Part shown: positions 5,570-12,901 of the stretch, piece by piece
Numbering within the stretch: position 1 is the first letter of the stretch
Layout of the letters: every line of letters begins with the position of its first letter
Source of the DNA: an uncultured Lewinella sp.
GTDB taxonomy: Bacteria; Bacteroidota; Bacteroidia; Chitinophagales; Saprospiraceae
DNA: 15,224 bases
Assembly (NCBI GenBank): GCA_938021455.1
Contig: CALIGP010000016.1
Coordinates: 1 to 15,224 of the forward strand
Direction: 5' to 3'
Notes under the pieces: model-generated
The model's input: the letters and a program-made list of their open reading frames with translations, nothing else
What the model was told of the DNA's origin: nothing
Databases searched by the model: none
Program-made: the position numbers and the translations under genes

Positions 5570-8479
5570 TTATTCTTCCTTAGGCATGAATTTGAATTCA
5601 ACACCCACAGTGGCAGTTGTGCCAAAGGTGGCGCGGGAGGTTTCAAAACGTACATCGCGGAAGAAGTTTACGTCCTGTTGGTTGGTTAGATTATTGAGGT
5701 TAAGGAATACGTTGAGGCGGCGGCTGAAACGATACTTAAGCGCTGCGTCCATCCTCCAGAACTCCCGGTTGAACCGATCCTTATCAGCACTGGAGCTGTA
5801 GCTGGAAATTTTGGTCCCTTGGTAAGCCGCTGAGACTCGTGCTGAGAAGCCACCTGCATCATAGCCAAGGGAAGCATTCAGGATATGTTCTGCTTGTCCA
5901 ATCAAGCCTACCTCTCGCTGAAAAGCGAAGGTTTCGGTTGTACAACGAGGGCGACCCCGTACGACTACACAGGAGGTTTCCTCCCGGAAGTTGTTGACGG
6001 TGGTATTGGAGAATAACCTGGCGTAGTTCAGGTTAAATACCATGTTGTTGAACGGCTTAGGCAGAAAATTGAGGTTGCTCTGAATATCGAATTCTAAGCC
6101 ATATACCCGGCTGTCCGGAGAGCTTTCAAAAGTTGTCAGATTCGCAGAGACCGTATTCTCCGGTAGGTCATTGGCGATCCGGATGCTGTCGTTGTTAACA
6201 CCAATGGTTAGCGGATAGAAAGCATTTTTGATGTCCTTGTAGAATCCACCTACGGAAATGAGCCCAAATCCACTGGAAAAGGCAGTAAGGAAAAGGTCGT
6301 AGTTTGTAGAAACAGACGGTCCTAGGGTAGGATTTCCTTTACTGATCGAAATGTCACTACTCCGATTGATGAGTGTCGCTGGAATGATGTAGTTGAAGTC
6401 TGGACGGGCCAGGGTTGTACTGTAGGAAGCTCGTACGTCGAACCAGTCTAGTGGTTTGTATTTGAGGTGTAGGTGAGGTAGCAGTTCGCCGTAATTTTGT
6501 ATTGCCTGACGGTCTTCTACTGCGCCACTCTCGCCCCAATCACCGCTTAGGCTGGCGAAAATGGCGTTATAGGTATTGTCATTGGATTCGTACCGTACTC
6601 CGGGAATAATGGTTAGCTGTTCGCCAAGCTTAAACTTAAACATGGCGTATCCGGCTAGTACATTCTCGGTCAGGTTGTAGTTGTTGGTGATACTGTACCG
6701 GTCCTCGCGGTAGCGATCACGGAACAACTCGTCAAACCGGCGTAGCACGGATTCGTCAAAAGAGTAAAACAGATTAACGTCCCGACCAAAGTTATCCCTG
6801 ATCGATAGGGTTTCATCGGACAGGAAGTTGATACCGCCCAGGTAGGTAGGCGGCAAGTTAGCGGCTTGTGCTGCTCCTCCGTCAATGAGCCCATCCCATA
6901 TTTCGAGGGTGTTGAGGTAGTAAAGTTTATCGTTGAATTCGTTAAAAAAACGACTCTTCTCATTTGAACGGAATTTACCTCCGAACTTGAATTCTCCGCG
7001 CCAATTGTCCCCGATGTTAAAGGGTAGCTTCAGGTCAATAAACGCAGTGCTAATAGCTTCCTCGTTGCCGGTATCATTGTAACCTGATGCGGTTAGGTAG
7101 ATATTGTCGATGGAAGGATTAACGAAATCGTATATAAGGCTGGGGTCGCTACGGTCTTGTAAAACAGCGGGGTCGACATCCTGTCCACCTCCACCCGCAA
7201 AAGAGTAGCTGAGGCTAAGGGGAGTCCTCCCTTCAATTCTGCTATAGCTAGCTCCCCATTCAATGCTCATAAAACCCAACTGGTGTCGAGTAGACAAAGA
7301 GCCTGAATATAGACTGATGCTATTTTCGTTAATGGCAGGACCAACGCCAAATCCACCGATAGAATAGCTTTCAGTATGCCGAAACTGTTCGCGCGTTGTC
7401 CGGGAGTATATGCCTAGTACGGTTACGTCAGTGCTTGGGCCGAAAGAGTAGTCAAAGCCCAGACTGCCATTATATCTACGTCGGATTTCCTGGTTAGAGG
7501 TGAACCTCAGGCTATTAGACCACTGATCAAAAATATTGTTAGTCGTATCAATTATTGTCCCCCGGTCATCCGTCCAGCCCTGCCCGACGGTGCGGACGCT
7601 TCGATTGAAGCGTTCTACGTTGGCAGTAGCGATGACTCCCAGTTTGTTTTTGAAAATACGTCGGCTGAGGGAACCCGTGAATTTGTAATCTTTGAACTCT
7701 TGTACGTTGTCGTTGTAACCGCCAATAGCTTTAAGAGAGGCTCGTGGCCGGTCGTCTGCTTTAATAATTTTCAGGTTGACGGTACCTCCCAGGGCATCTC
7801 CGTCCATATCCGGTGTCGGGCTTTTGAATAGTTCAATTCCAGATAGTAATTCTGGGGAGATCAGGGAAAGGTCTACTGAGCGGTCTGTTCCGGAAGTAGA
7901 AGGAAGCCGTACGCCGTTGATGTTGATGGCGGTAAACTTCGGGTCAAGGCCACGAACGACGATCTTGGAACCTTCACCACCACTACGGTTAATGGCTACA
8001 CCAGGAAGGCGGGAAATGGCTTCTGCAGCGTTTACATCGGGGAGTTCCTTGATTTTATCGGCAGAGACAAAGTTGGCGACTCCATCGGAGGCTAGCTGTT
8101 GGTTGATGGCTTTGGCTTGACCGAGCGCCTGGCCCGTAACCAAAACTTCCTGACCAATCACGGCCATACCTCCAAGAGCAACATCTATGTTGACGGTTTC
8201 ACCCGCTAAGACGTTCACTTCTCTTTCTTCATCCGCGAATCCGATGAAGGAAATAACCACTACATGATCACCGACCGGAACGTTAGGAATGATAAAGTTG
8301 CCATCGATTTCTGTAACGGTGCCAACTCCCGGGGTGGCTTTTAGGTATATACTAGCCCCGGGAAGACCTCCGCCTTCGTCAGAGTCTGTTATAAGACCGG
8401 AAATGGAACCTGTTTGAGCGCTCAGGCAGATTGCTACTACTAAAAAGCAGCAAAGGATTAGTAGACGTTTCATTTGCAT
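5570..8479 (-). CDS. TonB-dependent receptor with N-terminal carboxypeptidase-regulatory-like domain (TonB-Xanth-Caul-like)
   Basis: About 969 residues. The signal peptide (MKRLLILCCFLVVAICLSA, then QTGSISG) supports ATG 8479 or 8473 over the TTG at 8494. A carboxypeptidase-regulatory-like beta-sandwich follows (about 20-110: GSISGLITDSDEGGGLPGAS ... VVISFIGFADEEREVNV). Next come the plug domain (about 130-240: ADKIKELPDVNAAEAISRLP, IVVRGLDPKFTAININGVRL, DALGGTVNLK) and a long 22-strand-type barrel ending TVGVEFKF. The plug wording (ELPDVNAAEAISRLPGV, SKIVVRGL, TININGVRL-type) resembles the TonB-Xanth-Caul group of TonB receptors rather than classical SusC, consistent with the absence of a neighbouring SusD. 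Its role is energy-dependent import, most likely of an oligosaccharide given the adjacent GH2 and hybrid regulator. It is first in the predicted operon with the beta-helix protein and GH2. Confidence 0.93.
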   Translation of the reverse strand: MQMKRLLILCCFLVVAICLSAQTGSISGLITDSDEGGGLPGASIYLKATPGVGTVTEIDGNFIIPNVPVGDHVVVISFIGFADEEREVNVLAGETVNIDVALGGMAVIGQEVLVTGQALGQAKAINQQLASDGVANFVSADKIKELPDVNAAEAISRLPGVAINRSGGEGSKIVVRGLDPKFTAININGVRLPSTSGTDRSVDLSLISPELLSGIELFKSPTPDMDGDALGGTVNLKIIKADDRPRASLKAIGGYNDNVQEFKDYKFTGSLSRRIFKNKLGVIATANVERFNRSVRTVGQGWTDDRGTIIDTTNNIFDQWSNSLRFTSNQEIRRRYNGSLGFDYSFGPSTDVTVLGIYSRTTREQFRHTESYSIGGFGVGPAINENSISLYSGSLSTRHQLGFMSIEWGASYSRIEGRTPLSLSYSFAGGGGQDVDPAVLQDRSDPSLIYDFVNPSIDNIYLTASGYNDTGNEEAISTAFIDLKLPFNIGDNWRGEFKFGGKFRSNEKSRFFNEFNDKLYYLNTLEIWDGLIDGGAAQAANLPPTYLGGINFLSDETLSIRDNFGRDVNLFYSFDESVLRRFDELFRDRYREDRYSITNNYNLTENVLAGYAMFKFKLGEQLTIIPGVRYESNDNTYNAIFASLSGDWGESGAVEDRQAIQNYGELLPHLHLKYKPLDWFDVRASYSTTLARPDFNYIIPATLINRSSDISISKGNPTLGPSVSTNYDLFLTAFSSGFGLISVGGFYKDIKNAFYPLTIGVNNDSIRIANDLPENTVSANLTTFESSPDSRVYGLEFDIQSNLNFLPKPFNNMVFNLNYARLFSNTTVNNFREETSCVVVRGRPRCTTETFAFQREVGLIGQAEHILNASLGYDAGGFSARVSAAYQGTKISSYSSSADKDRFNREFWRMDAALKYRFSRRLNVFLNLNNLTNQQDVNFFRDVRFETSRATFGTTATVGVEFKFMPKEE

Positions 8480-8526
8480 AATCTCTCGTTTCAAATACTA
8501 CCCGCAATGTAGTATGGAGGAGAGGA

Positions 8527-8582
8527 GTCAAAAGTCTACGTTTAGGTGGTTAAAAGTCTAAGGTATTGATTTTTAGGTTGTT
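8527..8582 (-). promoter_or_regulatory. Direct-repeat cluster, candidate binding site for the hybrid two-component activator
   Basis: GTCAAAAGTCTA (8527-8538) recurs as GTTAAAAGTCTA (8549-8560), 11 of 12 bases identical with a 22-bp offset, about two helical turns. A second pair, TTTAGGTGGTT (8541-8551) and TTTAGGTTGTT (8572-8582), matches 10 of 11 bases with a 31-bp offset. The cluster begins 47 bases upstream of the receptor ATG, where an AraC-type activator would be expected to bind. A poor -7-like TACATTG (8505-8511, minus) lies just downstream. That the regulator encoded next door binds here is inference. Confidence 0.5.
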
Positions 8583-8633
8583 GTGAAGATGTTTTGTAAG
8601 CTCCCTTAATATGGGGCTCCGCAAAAGAGAATT

Positions 8634-11600
8634 TTACCGGCCTTGGTTGCGGTGATATTCAGAAGGAGAAACCGTATACATTTTTTTAAAACATTTGCTG
8701 AAATAGCGAGGATCTCTAAAGCCAACTTTATAAGCCACCTGAGACACCTCCAGATTGTATTCCTTTAGCAGCTGAGCGGCCCGCTTTAAGCGTATAGTTT
8801 TTACAAAGTTATTGGGCGTATGATTCGTTACGGCCTTGAGTTTAGCGAAAAGGAAGGCTCGGCTAACGGCCATCTCTCTGGCGAACTTCTCTACGTTAAA
8901 GTCTGCTTGGTCAATATTTTCTTCTACCAGGGACATGGCTTTTTCCAGGAATATTTCCTCGGTAGAACTTAGCTGGATTTCCTTGGGCTCCAGAATGCCC
9001 AAGCGTACTAATTTGTTTCGAATTTTCAATCTGGAGGAAAGAATATTGCGAACTCTTAGTCTTAATTCCTTTGGGCTAAATGGTTTGGTTACGTAATCGT
9101 CAGCGCCCATTTCGAGGCCTTCTAGCTTGAAAGCGGCAGCTGTTCTAGCAGTTAAAAGGATGATGGGAATATGGTTGGTACGTTCGTCTTTCTTTAATTC
9201 TCGGCATAATGAAATACCATCCATCTCAGGCATCATCACGTCACTAATAATGAGATCAGGGATGTTATTGATGGCTGATTTTAAACCAAGCATTCCATTT
9301 TCAGCCTTCTTAATGGAAAACAAGCCCTCAAAACACTCCTCTACGTATTCTCTTACGGCAGGGTTGTCTTCTACAATCAGGAGTTTTGGCAACTGGCCCG
9401 CTGACTTCAAGGAGGCGAATACTTCTTTTTCTTCATCAATAACCTGAGCGGATACTTCTTCTCTTTCGCCAGGGAAGCAATAATTGTCTATTTGCTCACT
9501 GTCCTTGAAGTTAGAAATTATATCGCTTGGCCGTAGGTGTTCCTTACCAAGAGGTAGTGAGATGGCGAAAACGGAACCTTCCCCTAGTTCACTTTGCACT
9601 TCAATAGTTCCTTGGTGAAGACTCACCATTTCTCTAGACAGAGCAAGGCCAATACCACTACCTTTTATCACATTCCGAACGTTGCCTTCCTTTTCGTAGA
9701 ACCGTTTGAAGATTTGTTCGTGTAGGTCCTGGGCAATGCCTACTCCGGTATCCCTTACTTTTATAAGGACCTTGTTACCTTCAGTAGCTACGCTCATTTC
9801 GATGCTTTCTCCGTCGGGGGTAAATTTAAAAGCGTTGGCCAGTAAGTTGACTAGCACCTTCTCGAGCTTATCCCGATCATAGAATAGCTCTATGTAGGAA
9901 TCAGATGAATCAAAAGAGAAGTTCACATTTTTAATACGGGCGTGTTCGGTAAAGGAGAGGAAAATTTCTTGACAAAATTTAACAATGTTCCCTGGTCCTA
10001 CTCCTAGCTGTTCTCCTTCTGCCTCTAATTTTCTGAACGTCAATAGCTGATTCACCAAATCGAGAAGCCTACTGGCACTTTGCTTTACTACTCTCAGCTT
10101 TTTACCCGTTTCGTTAGCAAAGCTATCTCGTGACAAGATTTCTTCCAATGGCCCAAGAATTAGGGTCAAAGGAGTTCTGAATTCATGGGCTACATTAGTG
10201 AAAAAGCGAAGTTTGGCTTTGTTAAGTTGATCACGCTGTGTGTTGGCGAGTTGCTCGAACTTATACTGTTGACGAAGCTTTAAAAAATGATACGCCGCAT
10301 AAATACCAGCTAAAATTAGCAGGCCGTACAGAAGATATGCCCACCAACTTTTCCATGGCGGAGGGTGTACGGTAACTTCTATTGTCCTTTCCGTTGGGTT
10401 CCATATCCCCTCGGAGTTAGCAGCTCGTAAGCGGAAGAGGTATTGTCCGGGACGTTGAATACTGTAATTAGCAACTGTTCCTCCCCGGTTCGTTGTCCAG
10501 TTTTGATCAAGGCCTTCCAGCTTATATCGATATTCATTGTACGCGGGGTTAAAATAGTCCAGTGCAGTGAAGCCAATAGAGAAGTTGGCTCCATTGTAAG
10601 GAAACTCTAGTGTTGTAGTTTGGTCCAGCTGATTCTTCAGAATACCGTCTGAACTTACAGCTACTGATTCATTAAACTGACTTAAACTCGTAAAGGCAAT
10701 CGGAGGTGAATAGGTATTAGAAGTGATGGCCAGCGGATTGAAAAGTGTAAAGCCTCTGATTCCGCCAAATAGAATTTCACCGTTACTTAATCGCTCGTAA
10801 GCATTGAAGTTGTATTCCAATGATCGTAACCCATGTGATTGATTATAACTCGTTATCCGGTAGTTTGAGGTGTTTAATCGGGCAATACCGTTATCAGTAC
10901 TTAACCATAAATAACCTGCATCATCCGATAGTATACCAAAGACGGAGTTTCCTGGCAACCCATTTTCAAGCGTGAAATGCTCCACCTCATTCTTTTCCGG
11001 ATTTAGACAAAACAAACCATTAGAATAAGTTCCTATCCATATTTTACCATCCTCCGCTGGGTAGAGTGAATAAATGGCCTGCTCTTTCAGGTAGCTTTGA
11101 AAGCGGTAGGAGTCATTATTACCCGGATCCTTTTCAGGAGACATTCTGGAAAGACCATGATGTGTTCCAATCCATATTACTCCTTTTTGGCCTTCAACAA
11201 TTACCCGGACCAAGTCAGAGCAGAGGCTATTACTCGTCTCCGAAGATCGGAAGTGGCTGAAGGTGCCCTCTTTAAGTTTGTAAAGATCCAGCCCACCACC
11301 AAAGGTGGCAATCCATAGGCTGTCTCCCTGCTTTAGCAGATCATAGACATTATCATTACTGATGGTTTGTGGATCAAGTGGATCATGACGAAAATGTGTA
11401 AACGAGGCTGTTTTCGGATTGAAAAAATCTAATCCTCTGGCATAAGTTCCAATCCACATTTTTCCATTGTCAAGAAGTAGTGTCTTTACATTATTCCCGG
11501 TGAGCGTATTGGGCACTTCGTCCCGATGGGTGTAAACGCTGAATTTACCTGTTTCCCGATTGAAGTAGTTGAGGCCTCCACCTTCTGTACCTATCCATAA

Positions 11601-12710
11601 ATTGCCCCGCTTGTCTTCCTGAAAGGAGCTAACAACGTCATTACTCAGGCTGTTTTGTAGTGGGCGATGGTATATGTTTTTGAACTGATTAAGCCCTGGT
11701 GCGTAATAACTCAACCCTCCATGATAGCTTCCTACCCAGAGTGCTCCCCGGCTATCTACGTGAAGGGAATGAATGGATCCCGTAGTAATGTTACCCGAAG
11801 ATGTATTGGCCTCCGTCATCGCTTCGCAACAGTCTTCTCCAGCTGCAATACGATTAAGACCCCGAAAGGTGCCTAGCCAAATCGATCCGTCTTTCGTTTC
11901 AATAATGGATCGTACCTCATTATGATTTAGGGAACTAGGGTCGTTTTCATTGCTCTTTAGGTGCTTGGTTTTCCCGGATTTGGGGTGCCAGTGAACCGCA
12001 CCGTTCCCTTGTGTGCCAATCCAAAGACTGCCATCCTGAGTTTCAAGGAGGCAGTTAATTGGAACGCCCTCTATGGCCTCTGCAAAAGAAATAGGGATCA
12101 GCACCGGGTCTGCTTGTAGATTGTCCAATATGAATACTCCTGTTCCTGTAGCCAGATAAATCGTCCCGGAGGAGCTAATAAGAATATCCTTGACATCGAG
12201 TGGAATACTACTCGAGTGAAGTGACTTTAATTGGTCGTTATCCGAGTCGTAAATGTTAAGCCCTCCAGCGGTTCCGATTAAAATTTCACCGCTTTTCGTT
12301 TTGGTGATAGACCTAACGTTATCAGACGAAAGGCCCTTTCCGTCCTCGTAGCGATAGCTGTAAAATTGATCTAATCTAATATCATATCTACTCAGACCTC
12401 CTAGCGTACCTACCCAAAGTTGATTCGTAATTGAATCATGATAGATGGCACGAACGTCATTATTGACTAACCCTTCTACAGTACGGAAAATAGTGAAATT
12501 GTACCCATCGTATCGGTTAAGTCCATCCCGGGTGCCGAACCAAAGAAAGCCCGTCGCATCTTGCGCAATGGTGAAGATGGAACTCTGGGAAATGCCGTCT
12601 TCTTTGTTGAAATTACGGAAGCGGTACTCCTCCTGCGCATGAACGCTGAAGTGAGGAAATATGGCGAAGGCGTAAATCAGCGATAGTAAAAACCAAACTC
12701 TGTTTCTCAT
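8634..12710 (-). CDS. Hybrid two-component system regulator (HTCS): Reg_prop sensor, histidine kinase, receiver, AraC-type HTH
   Basis: About 1358 residues from ATG 12710, preferred because AGGAAG lies just upstream and a signal peptide follows (MRNRVWFLLSLIYAFAIFPH, ending near VHA-QEE); the TTG at 12809 would place 33 odd residues in front. The periplasmic part has about fourteen WIGT-type Reg_prop repeats (about 25-665), enough for two seven-bladed propellers. A Y_Y_Y domain (about 702-782) and a membrane helix (about 789-811) follow. The cytoplasmic part has HisKA with VAHEFRTP (H842), HATPase with N box LLANAFKF, DTGVGI and GSGIGLAL, a receiver with IISDVMMPEMDG (D1157) and K1209, and an AraC HTH (about 1267-1357, RLKRAAQLL and VGFRDPRYFSKCFKK). 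All key residues are present, so it should be functional. Such proteins sense oligosaccharides and activate an adjacent utilisation operon; here the receptor gene starts about 155 bases downstream. Confidence 0.97.
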   Translation of the reverse strand: MRNRVWFLLSLIYAFAIFPHFSVHAQEEYRFRNFNKEDGISQSSIFTIAQDATGFLWFGTRDGLNRYDGYNFTIFRTVEGLVNNDVRAIYHDSITNQLWVGTLGGLSRYDIRLDQFYSYRYEDGKGLSSDNVRSITKTKSGEILIGTAGGLNIYDSDNDQLKSLHSSSIPLDVKDILISSSGTIYLATGTGVFILDNLQADPVLIPISFAEAIEGVPINCLLETQDGSLWIGTQGNGAVHWHPKSGKTKHLKSNENDPSSLNHNEVRSIIETKDGSIWLGTFRGLNRIAAGEDCCEAMTEANTSSGNITTGSIHSLHVDSRGALWVGSYHGGLSYYAPGLNQFKNIYHRPLQNSLSNDVVSSFQEDKRGNLWIGTEGGGLNYFNRETGKFSVYTHRDEVPNTLTGNNVKTLLLDNGKMWIGTYARGLDFFNPKTASFTHFRHDPLDPQTISNDNVYDLLKQGDSLWIATFGGGLDLYKLKEGTFSHFRSSETSNSLCSDLVRVIVEGQKGVIWIGTHHGLSRMSPEKDPGNNDSYRFQSYLKEQAIYSLYPAEDGKIWIGTYSNGLFCLNPEKNEVEHFTLENGLPGNSVFGILSDDAGYLWLSTDNGIARLNTSNYRITSYNQSHGLRSLEYNFNAYERLSNGEILFGGIRGFTLFNPLAITSNTYSPPIAFTSLSQFNESVAVSSDGILKNQLDQTTTLEFPYNGANFSIGFTALDYFNPAYNEYRYKLEGLDQNWTTNRGGTVANYSIQRPGQYLFRLRAANSEGIWNPTERTIEVTVHPPPWKSWWAYLLYGLLILAGIYAAYHFLKLRQQYKFEQLANTQRDQLNKAKLRFFTNVAHEFRTPLTLILGPLEEILSRDSFANETGKKLRVVKQSASRLLDLVNQLLTFRKLEAEGEQLGVGPGNIVKFCQEIFLSFTEHARIKNVNFSFDSSDSYIELFYDRDKLEKVLVNLLANAFKFTPDGESIEMSVATEGNKVLIKVRDTGVGIAQDLHEQIFKRFYEKEGNVRNVIKGSGIGLALSREMVSLHQGTIEVQSELGEGSVFAISLPLGKEHLRPSDIISNFKDSEQIDNYCFPGEREEVSAQVIDEEKEVFASLKSAGQLPKLLIVEDNPAVREYVEECFEGLFSIKKAENGMLGLKSAINNIPDLIISDVMMPEMDGISLCRELKKDERTNHIPIILLTARTAAAFKLEGLEMGADDYVTKPFSPKELRLRVRNILSSRLKIRNKLVRLGILEPKEIQLSSTEEIFLEKAMSLVEENIDQADFNVEKFAREMAVSRAFLFAKLKAVTNHTPNNFVKTIRLKRAAQLLKEYNLEVSQVAYKVGFRDPRYFSKCFKKMYTVSPSEYHRNQGR

Positions 12711-12714
12711 ACTA

Positions 12715-12730
12715 CTTCCTGCAGTGCAGG
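12715..12730 (-). promoter_or_regulatory. Shine-Dalgarno AGGAAG and overlapping 13-bp palindrome before the HTCS start
   Basis: AGGAAG (12720-12715, minus) is four bases before ATG 12710 and supports that start. It overlaps CCTGCA-C-TGCAGG (12730-12718), a perfect 6-bp inverted repeat around one base. In RNA a small CCUG/CAGG stem would cover part of the ribosome-binding site. Either chance or a small operator or translational control element is possible. Confidence 0.4.
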
Positions 12731-12767
12731 TCAAAAAAGGCGTTAAGAACTCCAATTGACACAAGAT

Positions 12768-12775
12768 AGTAAAAG
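12768..12775 (-). promoter_or_regulatory. Candidate -7 promoter element (TACTTTTA) for the HTCS gene
   Basis: TACTTTTA differs from the Bacteroidota TAnnTTTG consensus only at the last base. A TTTTG lies about 22 bases further upstream as a possible -33 element. It is the best promoter-like match in the gap between the RHS gene and the regulator. No strong terminator was seen in that gap. Confidence 0.25.
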
Positions 12776-12901
12776 TATCGTGTTGTTGAGACACAGAAGC
12801 AAAAGGCAAATTCGCTTCTCTTATAAATTTACAACGGCAAGGCTAAGGAGACTCTTAAAAACTCAGGCGATTCGTAGTATTCACGCTACATAATTATGAG
12901 A

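Noticed and set aside
8492..8500. TAGTATTTG (minus) as the receptor promoter
   Set aside because: The spacing differs from TAnnTTTG by one base, and it would leave only a few bases of leader before the ATG.
8604..8630. Apparent GC dyad downstream of the HTCS stop as a terminator
   Set aside because: AGCTCCC and GGGGCTCC do not pair over more than three bases once written as RNA, so no supported terminator exists here.
12711..12809. TTG-initiated extensions of the HTCS and similar TTG starts at 8494, 5542 and 3866
   Set aside because: Each downstream ATG gives a signal peptide or better ribosome-binding site, and the TTG extensions add no conserved sequence.
12811..12901. Terminator for the RHS gene
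   Set aside because: Only 4-bp dyads (GTAG/CTAC and TAAG/CTTA) without a proper T-run were seen; too weak to call.
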